The notes: a model not told the origin generated them from the sequence alone. A stretch of 36,102 nt of DNA from Bacillus sp. (in: firmicutes) (GCA_031177865.1 JAPSKD010000013.1:1-36102), one strand, 5' to 3'. Counted from the stretch's first letter, positions 24,508 to 32,776 are shown. Made by a program: numbers and translations.

Positions 24508-25080
24508 ATGAATAGATGCGGCTGGGTAAATCAGGATCCACTTTATATTGATTATCATGACCATGAATGGGGCGTGCCTGTGTATGATGACCGATTGTTA
24601 TTTGAATATTTGAACTTAGAAGGGGCTCAAGCAGGCTTAAGCTGGTACACCATATTGAAAAAGAGAGAAAATTATCGTAAGGCATTTGACCATTTTGACC
24701 CCAATATCATCATTTCCTATGATGAAAAGAAAATCGAAGAACTTTTACAAAATGAGGGAATTGTACGAAATAAACTCAAAATCAATGCCGTCATATCGAA
24801 TGCAAAGGCGTTTTTGAAGGTGGTGGAAGAATTTGGTTCCTTTAGCGCGTATATTTGGTCTTTTGTAGATGGTAAGCCGATTATCCACCACTTTAAAGAT
24901 TTATCAGAAGTTCCAGCTACAACGGATATAAGTGATCGATTAAGTAAGGATTTAAAAAAACGCGGCTTTAAATTTGTTGGATCGACGATTTGTTACGCGT
25001 TTATGCAAGCGACAGGAATGGTAAATGATCATGTAGAATCATGTTTTTGCTACCACGAAAGCCAGGTAAAAAATACATAA
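24508..25080 (+). CDS. tag: DNA-3-methyladenine glycosylase I
   Basis: 190-residue base-excision repair enzyme removing 3-methyladenine from alkylated DNA. The zinc-snap ligands fall at C4, H17, H175 and C179, the same positions as in E. coli Tag. The substrate-pocket glutamate is E38 in LEGAQAGLSW. MNRCGWVNQDPLYIDYHDHEWGVP is the standard N-terminus. I chose ATG 24508, 9 bases after AAGGAGG. The longer in-frame start at 24448 would displace the zinc residue C4 and has no ribosome binding site. It is a single gene with no evident terminator after it. Confidence 0.96.
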   Translation: MNRCGWVNQDPLYIDYHDHEWGVPVYDDRLLFEYLNLEGAQAGLSWYTILKKRENYRKAFDHFDPNIIISYDEKKIEELLQNEGIVRNKLKINAVISNAKAFLKVVEEFGSFSAYIWSFVDGKPIIHHFKDLSEVPATTDISDRLSKDLKKRGFKFVGSTICYAFMQATGMVNDHVESCFCYHESQVKNT

Positions 25081-25224
25081 ATCACTTTGTTCTTTATATT
25101 GAATCGAATGTAAGATTGTAATACTAATTTCATTCTGAAGCGGTATTAACCCTTTACTCTGTTGATGTTATAAATTGTTATGTTCTTAATAAGGAAAATT
25201 AACGAGAATTTTTTTAACTTGTTT

Positions 25225-25250
25225 TGAAACCAATGTGAATGAAGAACGTC
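25225..25250 (+). promoter_or_regulatory. ECF sigma-factor promoter (sigma-M/X/W type) of the VanW gene
   Basis: A perfect TGAAAC (25225-25230) is followed after exactly 16 bases by CGTC (25247-25250), matching the B. subtilis sigma-M/sigma-X consensus. The transcript would begin near 25257 and have about 160 bases of untranslated leader before the gene. The rest of the 335-base gap (25081-25415) shows no ORF, and I saw no clear hairpin in it. Confidence 0.8.
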
Positions 25251-25415
25251 TAATATGATAAATCCAATTTCAGGAAATTATTTCAGGGGATTTGCAGGAA
25301 TCTTGTGTCGGAAAGCGGAATAGATTAGAAGAATGAGAGCGGATTTATTTTTCTGAATATTCGGAAGTGCTTCGCGAGGAATGACGAGATTTGGGGAAAA
25401 GAGGAGAAGTAATAA

Positions 25416-26462
25416 ATGTCTATACGGACCTGGACGATTTCATTCATATTAATTGGCAGTTTAATAGGGTTAGCGGGATGTGCGGAGAAAACAAACGGTA
25501 ACGGGTCAGACCTTGAGAACAAAGTAACAGAACTTGAAAAAAAGCTTGATGAGCAAAAAGCTGCAGAGGAAGCGGCAAGGAAAGCAGCGGAAGAAGCAGA
25601 AGCAAAACGTAAAGCGGAGGAAGAAGCTAAAAAGCCTAAAGTGGTAAATGTAGTCGATCCAAATACGAAAACCATTATTAAAAGCCTTATTCCAGTCGAT
25701 ATGGGATTTGGAACAGATAATGAAAAATATAAGCAGGAGCTTGAGAATTGGGCTAAGGAATTAGCAAGAGGAACAGATACAACCCCTGGTTATGACTCGA
25801 AAATGATCCTTGATAAAATTGATGCCAATGGTCAAGTGATTAAAGGGAAACCAAGAGTCATTCTAGAAGAAGCAGAACTTGTGACTAACATAATCGATGC
25901 TTCAGTCAAGGGAGGAGATGTTATACTTCCTATCTATGTGACCGAAAGCGGATATAAGCCAGAGGATGCTGCCCATTTATCTGAAGTAGTCGTAGCGACA
26001 TATACAACAAAATTTAATCCTAGTATAACGGGAAGAAATAAAAACATTGAATTGTCTGCACAAGCGATTGATAATGTCATTGTTGGAACAGGAGATATTT
26101 TCTCCTTTAACCATACGGTCGGACCGAGTGACGAAGCACATGGATATCAGCCTGCCCAAGAAATCGTTAATAAACAATTGGTAATGGGAATTGGCGGTGG
26201 TATTTGTCAAACATCCTCTACTTTGTTTAACGCAGTGGATCAACTTGCTGTTGAATATGTAGAATGGCACCATCATTCTCTGACAGTAGGGTATGTACCA
26301 GTAGGTCGTGATGCAACGGTTTCATATGGTGGAAAGGATTTTCAATTTAAGAACACAGCGGGTGTGCCGTTATTGATTAAAGCCATTTATAATCCGAATG
26401 GCACCTTTACGGTTGAAGTTAGGACATCAGCAGCATACCAAAGCCTACTTCAAAAAAGATAA
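25416..26462 (+). CDS. VanW-domain lipoprotein
   Basis: 348-residue exported lipoprotein. The signal peptide ends in the lipobox L19-A20-G21-C22. A charged Ala/Glu/Lys-rich coiled coil (about residues 32-72) acts as a stalk. A middle region (75-195) is followed by the VanW domain (about 200-325) with SITGRNKNIELSAQAIDNVIVGTGDIFSFN, GYQPAQEIVNKQLV, GIGGGICQTSSTLFNA and VEWHHHSLTVGYVPVGRDATV. VanW occurs in vancomycin-resistance clusters and in many cell-wall genes, but its activity is unproven. ATG 25416 is 8 bases after GAGGAG. The ECF-type promoter upstream fits an envelope-stress role. Monocistronic. Confidence 0.9.
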   Translation: MSIRTWTISFILIGSLIGLAGCAEKTNGNGSDLENKVTELEKKLDEQKAAEEAARKAAEEAEAKRKAEEEAKKPKVVNVVDPNTKTIIKSLIPVDMGFGTDNEKYKQELENWAKELARGTDTTPGYDSKMILDKIDANGQVIKGKPRVILEEAELVTNIIDASVKGGDVILPIYVTESGYKPEDAAHLSEVVVATYTTKFNPSITGRNKNIELSAQAIDNVIVGTGDIFSFNHTVGPSDEAHGYQPAQEIVNKQLVMGIGGGICQTSSTLFNAVDQLAVEYVEWHHHSLTVGYVPVGRDATVSYGGKDFQFKNTAGVPLLIKAIYNPNGTFTVEVRTSAAYQSLLQKR

Positions 26463-26474
26463 GTTTTCATAGGG

Positions 26475-26508
26475 AAAGACATGTACGCAATCACATGTCT
26501 TTCTTTTT
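26475..26508 (+). terminator. Terminator of the VanW gene
   Basis: A perfect 10-bp stem, AAAGACATGT/ACATGTCTTT (26475-26484 with 26493-26502), is followed by CTTTTT. Confidence 0.92.
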
Positions 26509-26538
26509 GCTTAATTGATGAAGCCTTTTTTCGTGTGA

Positions 26539-26556
26539 ACCTAATTTAAACTAGGT
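26539..26556. promoter_or_regulatory. 18-bp near-perfect palindrome upstream of the DUF1259 gene
   Basis: ACCTAATTTAAACTAGGT reads the same on both strands except for one pair flanking the central TTTAAA. It lies about 75 bases before the DUF1259 start, where an operator could sit. No regulator can be assigned. Confidence 0.35.
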
Positions 26557-26629
26557 CCCAGCCCTGTCCAATAGTAATGTACTGAATAGTTTATCCTGAG
26601 AGTACAATCTGTCAGGAGATGATTTTTTA

Positions 26630-27508
26630 ATGCACAATATGAATAGCATGGAGCCAAGTGAACTATGTCAGGAGTTCGCTAGAATACTTGGTGCAACTCC
26701 TTCGGTAATCAATGGGGTATGTACAGCAACGAGGTCCAGGACGAATATCCATCCTGTGGTTTTAGGACGTCGTGCTGAGTCTTTTATGTTTGTTCCACAG
26801 GCATTTTCTTTTGAGAATATAGGAAAAGATGGCAGAGCATTATGTCTGGGAGAAACCGTTATTCTTCAGGATGAGATTAATCCTTTTATAACAAGACTGC
26901 GCAAGGATGGAATTATTGTAACTGCCCTGCACAACCACTGGCTTTTTGAAGAGCCTCGTTTGATGTATATTCACTTTGAATCCATCGATGAGCCGCTAGA
27001 CTTTGCTAGAAAGGTTGCAGATGCACTAGAGGTACTGACTACACGGAACATCGGTCGTTCAAGTAGAGCTAGACAGGCAACAAATAGAAGGGCAGAAGAA
27101 CTGTGCGAAGAGTTTCACGATATTCTCGGAGGCATGAGCACGTTCGAAGATGGAGTTTGTATGGTGATGAATACCCGGACTAATATCATGGCGCGTATAT
27201 TAGGGAGGAGAACCAGGTCGTTTCTAGCTTTACCGCAAATGTTTGTGTTTGAATCGCTTTCCTCTGACGGTCGTGCTCTCTGCAGCGGTGAAACAGTCAT
27301 TCTTCAAGAAGAACTGAATCCATTTATCAGTATTCTTCGTGAACATAATATTATTGTTACTGCATTCCACAATCACTGGCTTTTTGAGAATCCAAGGCTT
27401 ATGTACATTCATTTTGAAAAAATCGACCGGCCGCTCGATTTTGCAAGGGATGTCAGGGACGCATTATCTGTGCTAACAGAAAGAGAAATCCGACCTAATA
27501 ACTCATAA
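26630..27508 (+). CDS. Tandem DUF1259 protein
   Basis: 292-residue cytosolic protein (no signal peptide) built of two homologous halves. Repeat 1 spans about residues 10-138 and repeat 2 about 155-284. Matching segments are LCQEFARILGATPSVINGVCTA with LCEEFHDILGGMSTFEDGVCMV, DGRALCLGETVILQDEINPF with DGRALCSGETVILQEELNPF, and VTALHNHWLFEEPRLMYIHFE with VTAFHNHWLFENPRLMYIHFE. DUF1259 (LppY/LpqO type) has no established function. The conserved HNHWL and MYIHF histidines in each half could bind a metal. ATG 26630 is 11 bases after AGGAG; ATG 26639 is an alternative. It is monocistronic, with no clear terminator after it. Confidence 0.85.
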   Translation: MHNMNSMEPSELCQEFARILGATPSVINGVCTATRSRTNIHPVVLGRRAESFMFVPQAFSFENIGKDGRALCLGETVILQDEINPFITRLRKDGIIVTALHNHWLFEEPRLMYIHFESIDEPLDFARKVADALEVLTTRNIGRSSRARQATNRRAEELCEEFHDILGGMSTFEDGVCMVMNTRTNIMARILGRRTRSFLALPQMFVFESLSSDGRALCSGETVILQEELNPFISILREHNIIVTAFHNHWLFENPRLMYIHFEKIDRPLDFARDVRDALSVLTEREIRPNNS

Positions 27509-27576
27509 CCTGACTCTCTATGAATGTAATCATTGACAACAGGGGATTCTAAAGAAAAAAAGGATGGAATAAAACA

Positions 27577-28359
27577 TTGGAATCACTAAAAGGTCAAGTA
27601 GCATTCATTACAGGTGCCGGTTCAGGAATTGGCCGTGCTGCAGCACTTAAATTAGCTGAAAACGGAGCAAACATAGCCTTAGTCGATTTACACCCTGAAA
27701 ACTGTACCGAGGTTAAAAAGTTGGTTGAAGATAAAGGGAGCGAAGCCATTATTGTTGAAGCCAATGTTTCTTCTGTAGAAGATATGATAAACAGTTACGA
27801 CCATGTAATAGAGAAATGGGGAAGACTTGATATTGTTTTCGCTAACGCTGGAATTAATGGTGTTGTCGCCCCAATTGAAGACCTTTCACCAGACGATTGG
27901 GATCTGACCATTTCTAATAATCTCCGAAGTACCTTTTTAACGATCAAATATGCGATTCCTTATATGAAAGATAATGGCGGCAGTGTGATTATCACTAGCT
28001 CCATTAATGGTAATCGTAAATATAGGGGCTTTGGGATGTCAGCCTATAGCACATCTAAAATTGGGCAGATGGGATTCGGAAAAATGGCGGCTCTTGAATT
28101 AGCCAAGTATCGTATTCGCGTGAATATTATTTGCCCAGGTGCTATCGAAACGCATATCGACAAAAATACATGGAAAGAGAAAGAAGAATTAATGGAAATT
28201 GAAATTCCTATTATCTATCCTGAAGGTAGTCAACCTCTTGAGCACCATGCAGGAAGTCCAGAACAAGTTGCTGAACTGGTGTTATTTTTGGCTTCCACGC
28301 AATCTAATCATATTACTGGTACTGAAATATACATTGATGGTGCTGAATCACTCTTATAA
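27577..28359 (+). CDS. Short-chain dehydrogenase/reductase (SDR family)
   Basis: 260-residue classical SDR, NAD(P)-dependent, cytosolic. Motifs in order are the cofactor loop TGAGSGIG (about 12-19), the acidic VDLH after beta-2 (which favours NAD over NADP), VFANAG near 88-93, the catalytic ITSS serine, and the AYSTSK Tyr/Lys pair. It closes with RVNIICPGAIETHI and ITGTEIYIDGA. The substrate cannot be predicted. The start is TTG 27577 because no ATG precedes the cofactor loop. The nearest purine run (AAAGGA) is about 12 bases upstream, so translation may be weak. A perfect TTGACA lies at 27533, but no good -10 follows. Confidence 0.9.
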   Translation: MESLKGQVAFITGAGSGIGRAAALKLAENGANIALVDLHPENCTEVKKLVEDKGSEAIIVEANVSSVEDMINSYDHVIEKWGRLDIVFANAGINGVVAPIEDLSPDDWDLTISNNLRSTFLTIKYAIPYMKDNGGSVIITSSINGNRKYRGFGMSAYSTSKIGQMGFGKMAALELAKYRIRVNIICPGAIETHIDKNTWKEKEELMEIEIPIIYPEGSQPLEHHAGSPEQVAELVLFLASTQSNHITGTEIYIDGAESLL

Positions 28360-28372
28360 TATTTTTAACATG

Positions 28373-28410
28373 AAAAACCACGAGAATCCTTCCGGATCAT
28401 CGTGGTTTTT
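28373..28410. terminator. Bidirectional terminator between the SDR gene and the large membrane-protein gene
   Basis: An 11-bp stem, AAAAACCACGA/TCGTGGTTTTT (28373-28383 with 28400-28410), has an internal ATCC/GGAT pair. A/T runs on both sides serve both converging genes. Confidence 0.9.
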
Positions 28411-28415
28411 CAATT

Positions 28416-30122
28416 TTATTCTATGCCTTCAATTGTAATTTCTTTAGCAGGGAGGAAGTCTTCATCCGTATCCAAATAGGTGACATTTACTTTATCTCCC
28501 TCTTTTAAGTAAATAACCAATGGTTCTTTTTCGGAGGAAACGATATAACTTTTCTTATTTTCTAAAAGGAATGACACTACAGTGAAGTCGCCTGATTTTT
28601 CTTTATAAACACGGAGAACGGTACCTGTTATCTGTTTTTCATCCGCCTTCGAACTGCCATCCACTGAACCGCCGCCTCGTTGGAGCGCGGTTTTATATTG
28701 TTTAAGAGCTTCGTTTGGAGTAACCCCAAACACGGAAATTTCGGGATTAGCGGCTGAAACGATAAAGTAATTCTGCAAGAATCCATTCGAATCCAACACT
28801 GGTGTCAGCCAGCTTGCTTCACCGTAGAAGTTATAAATGACAGGCATTTCACCATGCCATTTCTTTTCAATAAATTTCTTTTCAATTATTTGCAAAGCAC
28901 CTTGTGAATCCATATAAGATTCTTCAGGGTTACCTGTATAATATGTCGCTTCCCCTGTACGCGAATTGGTCAAGGAGTAGCCGAGCATGGAGTCGACTCC
29001 TTCTTTCGGACTTGTGAAGTCAGTGAAATAATACATAACTCCTTTTTCATCAAAAATCGGACTTACATTAGCCTCTGTTCCTTCATCTGAAGGAAGTTTT
29101 ACATCTGATTTTCCGAAAAGACTATTCCAAAATCCATGAACATAGTTTCCAAAATAGCTGTTTTGCAGGCTGACAATTTCAGGTGATACGGCACCATCAA
29201 TAAACTCGGGAACATTGGCTAAAGTATATGACTTTGTATCTCCAGTTTTCGAATCTACTACAACAACACCTTTGACATCAAAGCCATTTCGTGCTGAAAC
29301 AAATTCACCAAACGAGCGGATGTAAAAAGGTTTTCCTTCATCATCAATTTCTAATTGAACATCACCGTAGAAAATATGCTTCGAGAATTGCATACGAATA
29401 TGTCTTTCAACATCTTTATTAAAGAAGGAAGATGGTGTATAAATCATGTCTGATTTAATGAATTTTGGATTCGCTGACGAATCGGTTGCACTTAAGGTAA
29501 AATAACCAGGTGTTTCCTTTCCTTTCCACCATTTGAAAAATCCAGAAAACTCAACAGGTGCAATATAGACAAAATCTCCATTTACTTTTTGAATTTGAAG
29601 ATTACCCAACTCGTAATAGCTCGTATTTGGTACTTGACCAAAAGCTTTTTTCATTTTATTGCGGGCAAACTCTGGCGGTACACTAGCAGGTGTTTCTTTT
29701 TCATCAAAAGTCTTAATTTCTACTTTTTGGTCCATCTTGGCGATCTCATATTTTTCATCCGCGTTAAAGAGAAAGGCAGTGAGAAAGTATATACCAAGGA
29801 TCAGACTTACTGCAAAGAGCAGTGCTTTCACTTTCCTTTCCATCCCTGTAGAAATGAGTGCACCTAATGCGGTAATAATAATAGCAAGAACCCATAAAGA
29901 AGAGAGGTTTCGATCATCATTCGTAAAATAATAGTAAGCAAAAACAGAAGGTATCAAAATAACGATTAAAGCAATAATTGCTCCCGGAATTACCTTTCTA
30001 GATTCGTTAGAACTCTTTTTATTATTTTTTGTATCGGTGGACTTGTCATTTCTATAAATCGGTATAAGAACAAGAGCAGACGCAATAGCAACAATCAAAG
30101 AAAACAAAAACATATTCCCCAT
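28416..30122 (-). CDS. Large membrane protein of unknown function, sigma-W-type control
   Basis: 568-residue protein. Four hydrophobic segments occupy the first ~140 residues (starting with MFLFSLIVAIASALVLIPIY, then near 50-70, 80-100 and 105-130). A long soluble, presumably extracytoplasmic part of about 430 residues follows, with repeated beta-rich stretches such as GDFVYIAPVEFSGFFKWW, GVVVVDSKTGDTKSYTL and GYSLTNSRTGEATYYTG. The last ~70 residues (TGTVLRVYKEKSGDFTVVSFLLENKKSYIV...) look like a small OB-like beta domain. I do not recognise a named family. I chose ATG 30122, 8 bases after AAGGAG; the in-frame extension to 30209 has no ribosome binding site. It has its own ECF promoter and so is not cotranscribed with the gene upstream. 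Confidence 0.85.
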   Translation of the reverse strand: MGNMFLFSLIVAIASALVLIPIYRNDKSTDTKNNKKSSNESRKVIPGAIIALIVILIPSVFAYYYFTNDDRNLSSLWVLAIIITALGALISTGMERKVKALLFAVSLILGIYFLTAFLFNADEKYEIAKMDQKVEIKTFDEKETPASVPPEFARNKMKKAFGQVPNTSYYELGNLQIQKVNGDFVYIAPVEFSGFFKWWKGKETPGYFTLSATDSSANPKFIKSDMIYTPSSFFNKDVERHIRMQFSKHIFYGDVQLEIDDEGKPFYIRSFGEFVSARNGFDVKGVVVVDSKTGDTKSYTLANVPEFIDGAVSPEIVSLQNSYFGNYVHGFWNSLFGKSDVKLPSDEGTEANVSPIFDEKGVMYYFTDFTSPKEGVDSMLGYSLTNSRTGEATYYTGNPEESYMDSQGALQIIEKKFIEKKWHGEMPVIYNFYGEASWLTPVLDSNGFLQNYFIVSAANPEISVFGVTPNEALKQYKTALQRGGGSVDGSSKADEKQITGTVLRVYKEKSGDFTVVSFLLENKKSYIVSSEKEPLVIYLKEGDKVNVTYLDTDEDFLPAKEITIEGIE

Positions 30123-30167
30123 AACCAATTCTCCTTTTTTAAGATATCTATTTTCAAAGTCCCTATA

Positions 30168-30195
30168 TATACGATTGTATAGGTATAAAGTTTCA
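30168..30195 (-). promoter_or_regulatory. Sigma-W-type ECF promoter of the large membrane-protein gene
   Basis: Read on the minus strand, TGAAAC (30195-30190) is followed after exactly 16 bases by CGTATA (30173-30168). This is identical to the B. subtilis sigma-W consensus TGAAAC-N16-CGTATA. It lies about 45 bases before the ATG at 30122. Confidence 0.88.
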
Positions 30196-30208
30196 ATAAG
30201 TTTTAGCA

Positions 30209-30246
30209 ATAAAAAAAGCTCCCTCAGAACATGATTCAGAGGGAAC
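30209..30246 (-). terminator. Terminator of the DUF2512 gene
   Basis: On the minus strand TCCCTC (30244-30239) pairs with GAGGGA (30225-30220) and is followed by GCTTTTTTT. It separates the DUF2512 gene from the sigma-W promoter of the next gene. Confidence 0.82.
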
Positions 30247-30257
30247 TTGTATCTTTA

Positions 30258-30716
30258 TTAAGGCTTTTTGTTTTCTTCGTTGGAGCTTCTTACATCTTGT
30301 CTGACTGGAGTTAGTTCTTCTGATGCTTCTGTTTGGTATTGTAATTGCCTTGTTTGCTGTTGCCCGCCTTTATCTTTAATGACATTATTTGCAACATATT
30401 TATGGAACATATATTCAAATAATGCAACACCAAGTGCGGCAATTAACGACATTGAAAAATGATTGTCTCCATAGGTTAGGCTTTCGCTCATCAACCATAT
30501 GATGAGAAATGCTAAGCCAAAATCTGCAATGGTTGCTATGGTATTATTGGTTCTTGGTAAAATTAGCAGATCTCCGATTAGATAGGCTGCGACACCAAGA
30601 ACAAGTGTGATAAGAAAGATGTTGCCAAATGACATGTCATAAAGTAAACCGAGGATAAGCGACAAAAGGACAAGACTTGAAACAAATTTAATGGCCATTG
30701 CTTTTACGTGTTTCAT
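30258..30716 (-). CDS. DUF2512 (YndM-like) membrane protein
   Basis: 152-residue protein with four membrane segments in the first ~110 residues (IKFVSSLVLLSLILGLLY, IFLITLVLGVAAYLIGDLLILP, IATIADFGLAFLIIWLM, FSMSLIAALGVALFEYMF). A polar tail rich in Gln, Glu and Asn (about 115-152) follows. The LGDLLILPRTNNTIATIADFGLAF stretch, split here between two helices, is the signature of the YndM group in Bacillus. Its function is unknown. The ATG at 30716 is 8 bases after AGGAGG on the minus strand; the in-frame extension to 30725 runs into that site. Monocistronic. Confidence 0.85.
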   Translation of the reverse strand: MKHVKAMAIKFVSSLVLLSLILGLLYDMSFGNIFLITLVLGVAAYLIGDLLILPRTNNTIATIADFGLAFLIIWLMSESLTYGDNHFSMSLIAALGVALFEYMFHKYVANNVIKDKGGQQQTRQLQYQTEASEELTPVRQDVRSSNEENKKP

Positions 30717-30801
30717 TCTTTCCACCTCCTTTGAAATTATTGTGTATAATTTATTAATTATTATTCATTACATTGGTTTCCAGCATTTTTTCAATGAAGT
30801 C

Positions 30802-30854
30802 AAAAAAAGTGCCAGGCACCGCTCAAGATTGAGAAGGTGCCTGGCACTTTTTTT
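30802..30854. terminator. Long perfect hairpin, bidirectional terminator at the pepF 3' end
   Basis: A 19-bp perfect inverted repeat (AAAAAAAGTGCCAGGCACC at 30802-30820 with its complement at 30836-30854) has an inner CTCA/TGAG stem. T runs on both strands make it a terminator. The pepF stop codon (30853-30855) overlaps its end. The GTGCCAGGCACC core is itself palindromic and resembles a repeat I recall scattered in Bacillus genomes. Confidence 0.88.
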
Positions 30855-32667
30855 ACTCGTATGATTTTTCTAATTCATCAATTAGTGAACCGACATAAGC
30901 TACTGCTTTTCGGACTGGCGCTGGTGTTGACATATCAACACCAGCATGTTTCAAAAGCTCAAGTGGTTTCATGGTTCCACCGGCACGAAGGACCTCTAGC
31001 CAGCGGTCAACTACAGGCTGACCTTGTTCCTGAATCAATTGTGCGACTGCGGTAGAGGCCGTCAATCCTGCAGAATAAGTGTATGGATATAAGCCCATGT
31101 AATAATGAGGCTGGCGCATCCAAGTTAGGCTTGCACCTTCATCGATTTCCACCGTATCTCCCCAGAATTCTGAGAGCACAGCTATGGTCACATCGGATAA
31201 AGTAGTAGCAGTTAGTGCTTTTCCGTTTTCTGCTAACGCATACACTCTGCGTTGATATTCAGCCTCAAGTAAATGAGTGACAAAATTATGATAATACGTT
31301 CCTAGCAGCTGAAGCACTACCCAGCGGCGCATTTGTTTGTCTTTATTATTTGCTAAGAGGTGTTGTCCTAATAAAAGCTCATTCATCGTAGATGGAGCTT
31401 CAATAAAATATAAGGATGGGCGCACATTCATGATTCTTTGATTTTTGTTTGCCAGGTAAAAATGACCTGCATGACCGAATTCATGTGCTAGAGTAAAGCA
31501 GCCGCGCATATTATCCTGCCATGTAACTAAAATGTATGGGTGCGCACCATAAGGGCTTGAACAGAAGGCACCTGTCGATTTACCGATATTATCAGCTAGA
31601 TCAACCCAACGCTCCTTAAAGCCCTTTTCAATGATTTCACTATACTCTGGTCCCATCACCTTCAATGACTCCAAAATAAGTTCACTTGCTTCTTGATAGG
31701 TTGTTTCTGGATTAAAATCAGGATCTAATGGTGCTTTTAAATCACAAAACTTCATAACATCAAGGCCTAAAGCCTTTTTCTTAAGTTGAGCAAACCGGCG
31801 CATGTGAGGCGCTAGCTCTTTAAAAATAATATCGATTTGGTTGTTGTACATTTCAAGTGTTACTTGCTGTGGTTCTAGAAGCATTTGTTCAACTGACTGA
31901 TAGTTTCTTAAACGGGAAAGTGTTACTTGCTTTTTTACTTCAGTAGAATAGGCAGCTGCAATTGTGTGTTTATATTGTTTCAGCGTTGAAACGAAGGATT
32001 CATAAGCTTTTCTACGGATTTCTGTATCTGCAGAGAACTCATAGCGGTTTTCAAATAAAGCAAAAGAGACAGGTAATTCATTCCCTTTATTATCTGCGAT
32101 AGGAGCAAAGTCCATGTCTGCTAGCTTTGCCATGTTATAAATCGTATAGGGGGCCCCATGTACCTCGCCTAAAGCAGCCAATACTTCTTCAGTTTCTGGT
32201 GTAAGTCGATGTTTTTTTGTTTCAAGCAGCTCGAGTAAATCTTTTCGGAATGGCTGAAGTTCTGAATCCTCTTGAAGATATTTCTCAACAGTTCCTTCTT
32301 CAAGTGAAAGGATTTCAGAATGAATAAATGACAATGCAGCAGTCATTTTTGTTCTTAGTGCAGCCAATTTAGCTGAATTGGCCTGATTGACAGGATCAGT
32401 CCCATCAGCGGATTGCTTTAAGCTTGCATAGGTCGCTGCTTTGACCATTTTCATTAATAGGTGTTCTTCCGCAATCAAGCATGCTGTCAACTCTTTTGAA
32501 CTAGTATGTAACGTACCTTTAAAGCCCTCAATTTTTACAGTATCACTTTCAATCACGGCAAGTTCTGCTTCCCATGCCTGATCTGAGACAAATAGATCAT
32601 CTAGATTCCATGTTAATTCCTCTGGAACCTCTGCGCGGGTGAGCCGCTTTTCAACGGTTTTTTCCAT
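30853..32667 (-). CDS. pepF: Oligoendopeptidase F
   Basis: 604-residue cytosolic zinc metallopeptidase of family M3B that degrades short peptides. The zinc motif is H395-E-F-G-H399 in FTLAHEFGHAGHF. The third ligand should be the Glu of the downstream FIEAPSTMNELLLG segment. The N-terminal helical domain (TWNLDDLFVSDQAWEAEL...) and the C-terminal YTYSAGLTASTAVAQ region match the M3B pattern, and the length is normal for the family. ATG 32667 is 8 bases after AGGAGG on the minus strand; a nearby ATG at 32671 is out of frame. It is transcribed alone between two hairpin terminators. Confidence 0.96.
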   Translation of the reverse strand: MEKTVEKRLTRAEVPEELTWNLDDLFVSDQAWEAELAVIESDTVKIEGFKGTLHTSSKELTACLIAEEHLLMKMVKAATYASLKQSADGTDPVNQANSAKLAALRTKMTAALSFIHSEILSLEEGTVEKYLQEDSELQPFRKDLLELLETKKHRLTPETEEVLAALGEVHGAPYTIYNMAKLADMDFAPIADNKGNELPVSFALFENRYEFSADTEIRRKAYESFVSTLKQYKHTIAAAYSTEVKKQVTLSRLRNYQSVEQMLLEPQQVTLEMYNNQIDIIFKELAPHMRRFAQLKKKALGLDVMKFCDLKAPLDPDFNPETTYQEASELILESLKVMGPEYSEIIEKGFKERWVDLADNIGKSTGAFCSSPYGAHPYILVTWQDNMRGCFTLAHEFGHAGHFYLANKNQRIMNVRPSLYFIEAPSTMNELLLGQHLLANNKDKQMRRWVVLQLLGTYYHNFVTHLLEAEYQRRVYALAENGKALTATTLSDVTIAVLSEFWGDTVEIDEGASLTWMRQPHYYMGLYPYTYSAGLTASTAVAQLIQEQGQPVVDRWLEVLRAGGTMKPLELLKHAGVDMSTPAPVRKAVAYVGSLIDELEKSYE

Positions 32668-32706
32668 TCATATCTCCTCCTCTAAAACCTTCGTGTCCTA
32701 AGTAAT

Positions 32707-32734
32707 ATCATATATTATTAGAATATTAAAGCAA
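32707..32734 (-). promoter_or_regulatory. Candidate sigma-A promoter of pepF
   Basis: On the minus strand TTGCTT (32734-32729) and TATGAT (32712-32707) are 16 bases apart, about 40 bases before the pepF ATG. The -35 is only a partial match. Confidence 0.45.
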
Positions 32735-32736
32735 AT

Positions 32737-32774
32737 AAAAACTGAGTCGAACTTTTTACGTTTCGACTCAGTTT
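32737..32774 (-). terminator. Terminator of the rluF gene
   Basis: A 13-bp perfect stem (AAACTGAGTCGAA at 32739-32751 with its complement at 32762-32774) is followed on the minus strand by TTATTTG. It ends three bases before the pseudouridine synthase gene. Confidence 0.9.
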
Positions 32775-32776
32775 AT

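Noticed and set aside
27533-27561. TTGACA before the SDR gene as a promoter
   Set aside because: The -35 is perfect, but the position of the -10 is only a run of A; not enough to call.
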